Source: an uncultured Chloroflexota bacterium | GTDB taxonomy: Bacteria; Chloroflexota; Anaerolineae; Aggregatilineales; Phototrophicaceae | NCBI GenBank assembly: GCA_937870805.1 | Contig: CALMZT010000489.1 | Location: forward strand, 1-8,159 | Length of the DNA: 8,159 nt | Direction of reading: 5' to 3' | In this document: positions 1 to 4,840 of the stretch, in pieces | Layout of the letters: every line of letters starts with the position of its first letter | Numbering within the stretch: the first letter of the stretch is position 1 | Translations under genes and position numbers: made by a program | The notes under the pieces: generated by a model | Seen by the model: the letters and a program-made list of their open reading frames with translations, nothing else | Told to the model about the DNA's origin: nothing | Database searches by the model: none

Positions 1-9
1 TCTCTAAAA

Positions 10-71
10 TTTCTCGGTGTTCTCGGTGGTTCAATTTTCTTCCTCTTTGCGTCCTTTGCGCCTTTGCGGTT
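10..71 (-). repeat. Bipartite short-period dispersed repeat
   Basis: Two short-period blocks sit side by side. On the + strand TCTCGGTG occurs at 12-19 and 21-28 (period 9), and CTTTGC occurs at 45, 54 and 62 (spacing 9 and 8). Read on the minus strand it becomes AACC followed by three GCAAAGG-like units, then AATTGAACC and two CACCGAGA units. A shorter relative of the GCAAAGG block lies in the opposite orientation at 2487-2510, so the element is dispersed within this window. From general knowledge, repeats of this wording are scattered between genes in many bacterial genomes and often create spurious Arg/Lys-rich peptides. No function is known to me and it encodes no recognisable protein. 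Confidence 0.7.
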
Positions 72-89
72 AGAAATTGAATTTCCAAA

Positions 90-269
90 CAGGTTCTTAT
101 GCAGCTTGACCTGATAGACGAATACCGCTTCAACATCAATCCAACGGTACTGGGACGCGGCAAACCGTTCTTTACCAATGTCAACCGTCAATTCCCCCTG
201 AAACTGCTGGAATCAAAGCTGTTTAAGAGTGGGGTTGTGGCGCTGCGTTATGAACCCGAACGGAAATAG
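90..269 (+). pseudogene. 3' remnant of RibD C-terminal/dihydrofolate reductase family gene
   Basis: An open frame ending at TAG 267-269 encodes a 56-residue piece from the ATG at 99. It contains LIDEYRFNINPTVLGRGKPFF, then LKLLESKLFKSGVVALRYEP. These are the last strands of the RibD C-terminal (dihydrofolate reductase-like) domain, with the family pattern LxDEYR, P-x-V-L-G-x-G-K-x-x-F and F-x-S-G-V-V. Intact members are about 170-200 residues, so roughly two thirds, including the NADPH-binding N-terminal part, is missing. An in-frame TGA at 78-80 lies just upstream, and the repeat at 10-71 sits where the rest of the gene should be. No Shine-Dalgarno precedes the ATG. I read it as a decayed remnant, not a working enzyme. 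Confidence 0.75.
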
Positions 270-305
270 CGAACGAGCATCCTGAAAATTTCGGTTCGGC
301 ATGAT

Positions 306-373
306 GTAGGGTGCACCCTGTAAGCGAAGCGGCGTGCGCCCGATGGTGGGCAGACACACTGGTCTGCCTCTAC
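306..373. repeat. Palindromic intergenic element, copy 1
   Basis: The element begins with GTAGGG and ends with CTCTAC. It carries a 10-bp palindrome GGGTGCACCC (309-318) and a perfect hairpin with arms GGCAGAC (349-355) and GTCTGCC (362-368) around a 6-nt loop. It shares the string GTGCGCCCGATGGT (near 334-347) with the next element at 394-448. No protein can be supported here; the minus-strand frame through it is a by-product of the repeats. It resembles the REP/MITE-like palindromes common between genes in Chloroflexota and cyanobacteria. Confidence 0.6.
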
Positions 374-393
374 AATTCCCCATACGCGGTATT

Positions 394-448
394 GTAGGGG
401 CGCACCTGCGTGTGCGCCCGATGGTCTGTCATGTGCGTTTGTCCCTAC
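394..448. repeat. Palindromic intergenic element, copy 2
   Basis: The ends are inverted (GTAGGG at 394-399, CCCTAC at 443-448). Inside is a perfect 8-bp hairpin, GGGCGCAC (398-405) and GTGCGCCC (412-419), with a 6-nt loop. The GTGCGCCCGATGGT string is shared with copy 1. Two related units only 20 bp apart suggest repeated insertion of the same family of small non-autonomous elements. The rest of 270-586 outside these units and the rluD promoter shows nothing I can identify. Confidence 0.6.
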
Positions 449-521
449 AAATATCTTGTGAACCCTTATAACCTTTAAACTAAATTTAATGCGATTGCCC
501 TGCTGCGCCTGACCTTCAACG

Positions 522-550
522 TTGCCTCTCAGGGCATTTTGTGCTATGAT
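522..550 (+). promoter_or_regulatory. Sigma70-type promoter of rluD
   Basis: A -35 box TTGCCT (522-527) is separated by exactly 17 bp from a -10 box TATGAT (545-550). A TG at 542-543 gives an extended -10 (TGC-TATGAT). Transcription would begin near 557, leaving a leader of about 30 nt before the ATG at 587. This is the best-formed promoter in the window. The -10 lies inside the left arm of the inverted repeat at 538-572. Confidence 0.65.
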
Positions 551-572
551 AGTAAGGTTCATATAGCACAAA
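538..572. promoter_or_regulatory. Operator-like 10-bp inverted repeat over the -10 box
   Basis: TTTGTGCTAT (538-547) and ATAGCACAAA (563-572) are perfect inverted repeats, 10 bp each, with a 15-bp spacer. The left arm covers most of the -10 box and the right arm lies just after the expected transcription start. Only the right arm would be in the RNA, so a DNA dyad for a dimeric repressor is a better reading than an RNA hairpin. Which regulator would bind is not visible in this window. Confidence 0.5.
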
Positions 573-586
573 TGAGCTAAATTTTA

Positions 587-1519
587 ATGGAAGATCAGAT
601 CATCGAATTCACCGTCGACACCCCCGGCGAACGCCTGGACGTTGCGCTCGTCATGAACACGGACGGGATGTCGCGCGGGCAGTTGCAAGCGCTGATTCAA
701 GAGGGAAAAGTGAGCGTGAATGGCAAGCCCGCCAAGCCGTCGCTCAAGCTCAAAGGCGGCGAACAGGTCATCATCCACATGCCCGCGCCGCCACAGGATG
801 ACCGTGTAGCGCCGCAGGAAATCGCGCTCACCATCCTCTACGAAGACGAACAGCTTGCCGTGATTGATAAACCTGCCGGACTCGTCGTGCATCCCGGCGA
901 CGGCAACGAACAGGGTACGCTGGTCAACGCCCTCCTGGCGCGTTACCCTCAAATCGCACAGATTCCCTACGATGCACGGCGGCGCGGTATCGTCCATCGC
1001 CTCGACAAAGACACCAGCGGCTTGATCGTGATCGCCAAGAATGCACCTTCCCAGTTGAAGCTGACAGAGCAGTTCGCCAAGCGCACGGTAGACAAAACCT
1101 ATCTCGCGCTGACCGAACGCCCGCCCAAAACCTTGACCGGACGCATCGACGCGCCGATTGCCCGCGACCCCAAGCAGCGTAAGCGCATGGCGGTGCAGCG
1201 CGGCGGCAAGCGTGCAATCACCGAATACAAGGTGATTGATGCTGAATTTCCAGAGGGGCAAGCGCTGCTCGAAGTGAATCTGCTGACGGGACGCACACAC
1301 CAAATTCGCGTGCATCTGGCATTCATCGGCGCACCCATCGTCGGCGACACGGTGTACGGCTTCCGCAAGCAGCGCGTGAAGCTGAAACGCCATTTTTTGC
1401 ACGCGGCGAAACTGGCATTCGACCATCCTGTCACAGGCGAGCGTCTGCAATTTGAGTCGCCGCTGCCTGAGGACTTGAAAGTCTTGCTGGAAAAGTTGAG
1501 AGAAAACGCTCAGGGATAA
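587..1519 (+). CDS. rluD: RluA/RluD-family 23S rRNA pseudouridine synthase
   Basis: The product (310 aa, full length for the family) isomerises uridine to pseudouridine in large-subunit rRNA in the cytoplasm. An S4 RNA-binding domain spans roughly residues 14-75 (ERLDVAL to GGEQVIIHMP). The catalytic domain spans about 82-300. The signature HRLDKDTSGL is at 137-146, with the catalytic aspartate at D140, and the conserved GRTHQIRVH is at 235-243 followed by P250-GD254. S4 domain plus length fit RluD (23S helix 69 sites), but RluA-family paralogues such as RluC or Bacillus YlyB-like proteins are hard to separate by eye, so target positions are inferred. The ATG at 587 lacks a clear Shine-Dalgarno; it is chosen because it fits the S4 domain and the promoter 37 bp upstream. 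It appears monocistronic, with 125 bp before the next gene, which has its own ribosome site. Confidence 0.93.
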   Translation: MEDQIIEFTVDTPGERLDVALVMNTDGMSRGQLQALIQEGKVSVNGKPAKPSLKLKGGEQVIIHMPAPPQDDRVAPQEIALTILYEDEQLAVIDKPAGLVVHPGDGNEQGTLVNALLARYPQIAQIPYDARRRGIVHRLDKDTSGLIVIAKNAPSQLKLTEQFAKRTVDKTYLALTERPPKTLTGRIDAPIARDPKQRKRMAVQRGGKRAITEYKVIDAEFPEGQALLEVNLLTGRTHQIRVHLAFIGAPIVGDTVYGFRKQRVKLKRHFLHAAKLAFDHPVTGERLQFESPLPEDLKVLLEKLRENAQG

Positions 1520-1599
1520 CCCTTAAAGAAGCGCCAATTCGACCAGGCGAGTTGAGCATTTTGCTGTCTGCTGACCGCTGATTGCGGATCGCTTTGGTG

Positions 1600-1638
1600 T
1601 ACAATTAAACCCATATTCGTTCACACTCACTATAAGGA
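1600..1638 (+). promoter_or_regulatory. Possible -10 box and ribosome site of nitrilase-like gene
   Basis: TACAAT (1600-1605) matches five of six -10 positions, but no good -35 is found at the right distance. The Shine-Dalgarno AAGGA (1634-1638) lies 6 nt before the ATG at 1645 and fixes that start. Confidence 0.4.
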
Positions 1639-1644
1639 AAAACC

Positions 1645-2481
1645 ATGCGAGAAATTACTGTCGCTATCGTGCAGATGAAACCCAAACTTGGCGAACCGGA
1701 AGAAAACCTCGTCAAGATGACTGAAATGATCTCTAAAATTGCTTCCCAGCAAAAAGTTGACCTGATTGTCTTTCCCGAACTCATCACCAGCGGCTATGAG
1801 TTGGGTGTGCGCTTCACAGAACTGGCGCAGCGCGTGCCAGGTCCCACGATCAATTTGCTGGCGCAGCGTGCCAACGAGTACGGCGTATACATTGTCTTTG
1901 GTATGGTGACGAAAGAGCGCGTCGAAAGCGTGCTGTACAACTCGGCTGTGGTCGTCGGACCCGAAGGCGAACTGCTGGATGTGTATAACAAAATCCACCT
2001 GCGCGGCGAAGAGCGTATGGCGTTCCGCGAAGGCTTTAAGCTGCCCGTGATTGAAACCGAAGTCGGCAATATTGGGCTGATGATTGGCTATGATCTAGCG
2101 TTCCCGGAGGTCGCACGCAGCCTTGCGCTGGATGGCGCTGATATTTTGTGCGTCGTCGCCAACTGGGAAGCCTCACAGATTGATGAGTGGAAAACCTACA
2201 CGCGCGCCCGCGCATACGAAAACTCGGTATATATCGCCGCCTGTAACCGTGTGGGTGAAGATGTGACGCTGAGCTTCGGTGGCGAAAGTATGGTTGTCGG
2301 TCCACGCGGGCAGATTTACGCCTCGCTGGCAGACGAAACCGATCCTGATACAGGTGCGCCGCTGGAAGGCTTCGCCGTCGCACGCATCGACCTTGACCAG
2401 GTGCGTAAGTACCGCGAGGAGTTCCAGTTCATCCAGAATCGCCAGCCCGTCGTGTACAAGAACATCGTGCGGAAATATTAA
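1645..2481 (+). CDS. Nitrilase-superfamily (carbon-nitrogen hydrolase) protein, catalytic Cys replaced by Gly
   Basis: The 278-residue protein aligns by eye along the whole CN-hydrolase fold. The general base E45 lies in FPELITSGY and K116 in YNKIHL; the second structural glutamate is E123 in GEER. The downstream landmarks NW (173-174), RARAYEN (187-193), CNRVG (200-204) and FGGESMVVGPRG (211-222) are also present. The family motif at the nucleophile, normally I-C-Y-D-x-x-F-P-E, here reads IGYDLAFPE (147-155): the Cys position is G148, codon GGC at 2086-2088, one base from TGC. Everything else looks intact and the frame is unbroken. Known active members cleave amides, nitriles or carbamoyl groups through that Cys, so as written this protein should not catalyse the usual reaction. 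It may be a pseudoenzyme or carry a sequencing/assembly error. The substrate cannot be told. Start is fixed by AAGGA 6 nt upstream; a terminator follows at 2514-2541. Confidence 0.9.
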   Translation: MREITVAIVQMKPKLGEPEENLVKMTEMISKIASQQKVDLIVFPELITSGYELGVRFTELAQRVPGPTINLLAQRANEYGVYIVFGMVTKERVESVLYNSAVVVGPEGELLDVYNKIHLRGEERMAFREGFKLPVIETEVGNIGLMIGYDLAFPEVARSLALDGADILCVVANWEASQIDEWKTYTRARAYENSVYIAACNRVGEDVTLSFGGESMVVGPRGQIYASLADETDPDTGAPLEGFAVARIDLDQVRKYREEFQFIQNRQPVVYKNIVRKY

Positions 2482-2486
2482 GGCTG

Positions 2487-2510
2487 AACCGCAAAGAACG
2501 CAAAGGAAGA
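2487..2510 (+). repeat. Short copy of the GCAAAGG repeat
   Basis: AACCGCAAAGAACGCAAAGG begins 6 bp after the nitrilase-like stop codon. It matches the minus strand of the GCAAAGG block at 45-71 but has two units instead of three and lacks the CACCGAGA half. It lies in the opposite orientation to the first copy. Confidence 0.6.
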
Positions 2511-2513
2511 CCT

Positions 2514-2541
2514 AAGAGCGTGGCATCGGCTGCGCTCTTTT
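2514..2541 (+). terminator. Rho-independent terminator after nitrilase-like gene
   Basis: The arms AAGAGCGTGGC (2514-2524) and GGCTGCGCTCTT (2529-2539 pairs) form an 11-bp stem with two G-U pairs and a 4-nt loop. TTTT (2538-2541) follows the stem. The U-tract is short, but position between the nitrilase-like stop and a fresh -10 box supports termination. Confidence 0.65.
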
Positions 2542-2556
2542 CATAGACAAAAGCCT

Positions 2557-2562
2557 TATAAT
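2557..2562 (+). promoter_or_regulatory. -10 box of the DUF4258-DUF2283 unit
   Basis: A perfect TATAAT lies 17 bp before the ATG at 2580, giving a leader of about 11 nt. No convincing -35 is present; the matching position falls in the right arm of the terminator. GGAA (2572-2575) may serve as a weak ribosome site. Confidence 0.45.
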
Positions 2563-2579
2563 AAACAGTATGGAATACT

Positions 2580-2822
2580 ATGTTTATCGAAGCGCACGGC
2601 AAAATCTATACATTCTATGACCATGCTGTCGAAAGAATGCAAATTAGGAATATTTCTTTTGAATGGGTCGAAGAAGCATTATTTGAACCCGATGATGTGA
2701 TTGAACTCACACCAACCAGACAAGCCTACGACAAAATAATTGATAGCGAACATACTATAAGGGTCGTTGTGGACGAAGAATCAAGCGAAATTGTGACGGT
2801 TCATTTAGTGGAAGCTGAGTAG
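2580..2822 (+). CDS. DUF4258 domain protein (possible RelE/ParE-like toxin)
   Basis: This 80-residue protein matches the DUF4258 pattern: an N-terminal strand, then YDHAVERMQIRNIS (13-26) with the H-x3-R-M-x2-R core (H15, R19, R23). A helix follows (WVEEALFEPDDVIEL), then the strands TIRVVVDEESSEIVTVHLVE (59-78). DUF4258 proteins are often placed in or near the RelE/ParE fold and sit beside small partner genes, so an mRNA interferase or gyrase-type toxin role is possible but not shown. The gene is clearly more AT-rich than its flanks (one 60-bp stretch at 2641-2700 is 33% GC), a hint of transfer. It lies 4 nt before the DUF2283 gene, so the two are probably translated together. Confidence 0.8.
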   Translation: MFIEAHGKIYTFYDHAVERMQIRNISFEWVEEALFEPDDVIELTPTRQAYDKIIDSEHTIRVVVDEESSEIVTVHLVEAE

Positions 2823-2826
2823 AATT

Positions 2827-3060
2827 ATGCAGATCAAACACGACACCAAAGCTGATGTGATGTACCTAAAGCTAAATGACAAGCCATTTCATAAAAACAA
2901 AGTGATGGGAAATGGGCTAGTCGTCCTCGACATTGCGGAAGATGGAACGGTTATCGGCATCGAACTCATCTCACCGTCGCTTTATGTGGATAACCTGGGG
3001 GAAGTTACTTATCTGGTCGACAATGGACAAAAGACAGTCTCTCGTACTGATGCTCCATAA
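2827..3060 (+). CDS. DUF2283 domain protein (possible antitoxin partner)
   Basis: This 77-residue protein carries the DUF2283 signature. D6 and ADVMYLKLND (9-18) come first, then GLVVLDIAEDGTVIGIELISP (30-50) with the usual LDxxxDGxxxGIEI turn. A C-terminal tail of about 25 residues (YVDNLGEVTYLV) is unannotated. The family is small, soluble and of unknown function; members are commonly paired with DUF4258 genes, which suggests a partner or antitoxin-like role. That pairing is the only functional clue. The 4-nt gap to the upstream stop, without a strong Shine-Dalgarno, fits translational coupling. Confidence 0.8.
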   Translation: MQIKHDTKADVMYLKLNDKPFHKNKVMGNGLVVLDIAEDGTVIGIELISPSLYVDNLGEVTYLVDNGQKTVSRTDAP

Positions 3061-3064
3061 CAAG

Positions 3065-3146
3065 TGGTTAAACTTCACAATAAGTAATTTGAGGGAGAAA
3101 TCGTGACATGGTTTCCCCTCAGAAACCTAATTATGAAGGTTAACCA
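3065..3146. repeat. Nested inverted repeat between convergent genes
   Basis: The outer arms TGGTTAAACTTC (3065-3076) and GAAGGTTAACCA (3135-3146) pair with one mismatch. The inner arms TGAGGGAGAAA (3090-3100) and TTTCCCCTCA (3112-3121) pair over 10 bp with one bulged base. It fills the gap between the DUF2283 stop and the LysM-gene stop. It could act as a bidirectional transcription barrier, but neither side has a U-tract; a small palindromic element is the alternative. Confidence 0.5.
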
Positions 3147-3153
3147 TTAGATA

Positions 3154-4170
3154 CTATTCCCCGCGCTGCGCTTCCACATACAGCGTGTGCGTTGCTGAAC
3201 GATCCTCATTTTGTGGCATCACTTCCACGCGCACGGGAACATCTTCACCCGGCGGCAGGGTATCCAGCACCTGTACGACACGATAACCCAACACATTACC
3301 GCTGCTGCTGTGCACCGTGAGCGTAGCCCGCACCGCCAGTGCATTTACCGAATCGGCATTACGCACCAGCGCTGAAACAACGTAACGTTCGCCTTGATTG
3401 TCTGCGCTTTCGTCGCTCACTTGCAGCGACACAAAGCGCAGGTCGATATTTTTCGCTTCATCGGCACTCAACAGCACTACACCCACATCATAGCTGCCGC
3501 GTCCGGGATTCATCGGGAACTGCGCGCGGTATGGGGCAGTACCCCCTACTGGCAGCATACGCTGTTCAATCGCCGATACCATTTGTTCGCCCGTTGTACC
3601 ATCGGCATTCAACAACTGCACGGAAACGGCGAGTCTTTCCAGCGGGACGTTGAGGCTGTTCGAGATTTCGCCCAGGCAGGTCACTCCACCGCCTTGTGTT
3701 GCATAACAGGCTGGCGGCGGCACAGCGAGGGCTAACGGTGTCGGTGTGGGGAGTACGCTGCTAGCGGTTTCATCGGGCACGATAGGGCGCGGCGGCGGGA
3801 TAATCAACTGCTGTCCGATTTGCAACCCACGCGGGTCAATGCCTTCGTTCGCGGCTTGCAGGTCGGCAACGTCCACGCCAAAGCTGATGGCAATGCCTAA
3901 CAATGTATCACCCTCACGCACTATATAGACGACGGGCGTAGGGGTGGCGGTAGGCGTTGACGTGGGTGTAACAGGCGTTGCAGTGGCGGTTGGCACTGAA
4001 GCAGCGCCGAATGACGGTGTAGCCGACGCAGACCTTCGCACAGTGAGGGTGACTGGGGGGTACTCAGTGGGGGTAGAAGGTGGGGCAATGGGGGTCGTGG
4101 TGCTGCATCCAATCACCAACACGCTGATAAAACCCCAGAGCGCCAGCGGACGCCAACCCCAATATCCCAT
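3154..4170 (-). CDS. LysM-domain lipoprotein with two FxLYD-like domains
   Basis: Translated from the ATG at 4170 this is 338 aa. A lipoprotein signal comes first: MGYWGWRPLALWGFISVLVIGC, here given as a hydrophobic run ending in the lipobox V-I-G-C, with the acylated Cys at residue 22. A Thr/Pro-rich linker (about 25-80, 'TPTSTPTATPTP') follows, then one LysM domain (about 81-126: YIVREGDTLLGIAISFG to IGQQLIIPP) that should bind peptidoglycan glycan. A second Pro-rich linker leads to two tandem beta-sandwich stretches resembling FxLYD domains (about 153-250 and 260-335). Each has a 'N-pattern + LxPG' layout. Two close cysteines (residues 155 and 165) could form a disulfide. It is an envelope-anchored protein of unknown partner. 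The TTG at 4221 would add 17 residues but overlaps the expected transcription start; GGAGG at 4174-4178 supports the ATG. Confidence 0.85.
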   Translation of the reverse strand: MGYWGWRPLALWGFISVLVIGCSTTTPIAPPSTPTEYPPVTLTVRRSASATPSFGAASVPTATATPVTPTSTPTATPTPVVYIVREGDTLLGIAISFGVDVADLQAANEGIDPRGLQIGQQLIIPPPRPIVPDETASSVLPTPTPLALAVPPPACYATQGGGVTCLGEISNSLNVPLERLAVSVQLLNADGTTGEQMVSAIEQRMLPVGGTAPYRAQFPMNPGRGSYDVGVVLLSADEAKNIDLRFVSLQVSDESADNQGERYVVSALVRNADSVNALAVRATLTVHSSSGNVLGYRVVQVLDTLPPGEDVPVRVEVMPQNEDRSATHTLYVEAQRGE

Positions 4171-4196
4171 CCGCCTCCAATATCCCTCAATATCCC
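4160..4196 (-). repeat. Triple GGGATATTG repeat across the LysM-gene start
   Basis: CAATATCCC (GGGATATTG on the coding strand) occurs at 4160-4168, 4178-4186 and 4188-4196, with a weaker relative near 4209-4217. The first and third copies are each preceded on the coding strand by AT, giving two ATGGGATATTG strings 28 bp apart. The downstream one is the gene's start. The upstream one reads ATG GGA TAT TGA, a three-codon leader frame ending at 4187. Confidence 0.65.
4174..4178 (-). promoter_or_regulatory. Shine-Dalgarno deciding the LysM-gene start
   Basis: GGAGG on the minus strand lies 3 nt before the ATG at 4170. The spacing is short but the match is strong, and no comparable site precedes the TTG at 4221. 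Confidence 0.55.
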
Positions 4197-4225
4197 ATAC
4201 GGCGATGAAATTATCCCACAAGCTG

Positions 4226-4231
4226 ATTATA
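4226..4231 (-). promoter_or_regulatory. -10 box of LysM-lipoprotein gene
   Basis: A perfect TATAAT on the minus strand puts the transcription start near 4219 and gives a leader of about 50 nt containing the GGGATATTG repeats. No good -35 is seen at 16-18 bp. Confidence 0.45.
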
Positions 4232-4265
4232 AGGCGTCCCTAGCGAGAATGCTATCGGTTGGTCG

Positions 4266-4314
4266 TTACAAATCTGCCACGTTTCGTGTAGCATAGGCAG
4301 GTGGGAAAGAAGGA
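4266..4314 (+). promoter_or_regulatory. Possible promoter and ribosome site of pncC
   Basis: TTACAA (4266-4271), a 17-bp spacer and TAGCAT (4289-4294) form a weak sigma70-like pair. The ribosome site GAAGGA (4309-4314) is clear and sits 4 nt before the ATG at 4319, which rules out the in-frame GTG at 4301 because that codon lies upstream of the site. Confidence 0.4.
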
Positions 4315-4318
4315 CTAT

Positions 4319-4801
4319 ATGACGACGAACACATTAGAACAGCGTGTGGGCGAACTCCTGCGCGCACAAGGATGGACAATCAGCACGGCGGAGTCCTGCA
4401 CAGGTGGACTCATTTTGCACCTGCTGACCAATATTACAGGGAGTTCGGAGTACGTCTTAGGCGGTGTGGTCGCTTACGCCAATGAGGTTAAAGAGGCAGT
4501 TCTCGGCGTACCGCGCAGCACCCTGATCGAATACGGCGCGGTGAGCGAGCAAACGGCGAAGGCAATGGTCACAGGCGTGCGCGCGATGCTGGGCACAGAT
4601 ATTGCCTTGAGCGTGACAGGGATTGCGGGTCCCGGCGGCGGCACAGCGGAAAAACCTGTCGGCTTAACGTATATTGCCCTTGCGGGTCCCGATGGCTTCT
4701 TAAAAGTGCAGCGCTACGTGTGGGGCTTTGACCGTGAAGGAAATAAAAACGCCAGCGCAGAGGCGGCGTTACAGATGATTTTAGACAGCTATAAAGGTTA
4801 A
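4319..4801 (+). CDS. pncC: Nicotinamide-nucleotide amidase (CinA C-terminal family)
   Basis: The 160-residue protein is a stand-alone CinA C-terminal domain, the usual size for PncC. It hydrolyses nicotinamide mononucleotide to nicotinate mononucleotide and ammonia, recycling the NMN made by NAD-dependent DNA ligase back into NAD synthesis in the cytoplasm. Visible motifs are TAESCTGG (23-30) with the catalytic Ser26, AYANEVK (52-58) with Lys58, the GAVSEQTA block, and SVTGIAGPGGGT followed by EKPVGLTYIA. The N-terminal COG1058 pyrophosphatase part of full CinA is absent, as is common. It is divergent from the LysM lipoprotein and convergent with the Bax-inhibitor gene, so it is probably transcribed alone. 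Start is set by GAAGGA 4 nt upstream. Confidence 0.93.
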   Translation: MTTNTLEQRVGELLRAQGWTISTAESCTGGLILHLLTNITGSSEYVLGGVVAYANEVKEAVLGVPRSTLIEYGAVSEQTAKAMVTGVRAMLGTDIALSVTGIAGPGGGTAEKPVGLTYIALAGPDGFLKVQRYVWGFDREGNKNASAEAALQMILDSYKG

Positions 4802-4822
4802 GGGCACAGCAGTGCCATGCCC
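4802..4822. terminator. Possible hairpin between convergent genes
   Basis: GGGCA (4802-4806) and TGCCC (4818-4822) can pair around an 11-nt loop, competing with GGCAC/GTGCC (4803-4807, 4812-4816). The gap between the pncC stop and the convergent gene's stop is only 39 bp. No clean U-tract follows on either strand, so termination here is uncertain. Confidence 0.3.
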
Positions 4823-4840
4823 CTAGAAAAGATTTGAGAT

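Noticed and set aside
45..71. Short repeat units as a CRISPR array
   Set aside because: Units are about 9 bp apart with no spacers of 25-45 bp and no cas gene in the window.
248..571. Minus-strand open frame of 107 codons in the left intergenic region
   Set aside because: Most of it runs through the two palindromic elements; its translation reflects the repeats and no family motif is visible.
572..580. ATG AGC TAA mini-frame just before rluD
   Set aside because: It has no ribosome site and is partly formed by the inverted-repeat arm; chance is a sufficient explanation.
584..1450. Long minus-strand open frame (288 codons) opposite the pseudouridine synthase gene
   Set aside because: It mirrors a GC-rich real gene with complete RluA motifs, has no recognisable domain and is His/Arg/Cys-rich as antisense shadows usually are.
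1512..1523. AGGG-ATAA-CCCT hairpin at the rluD stop codon as a terminator
   Set aside because: The stem is only 4 bp with no U-tract.
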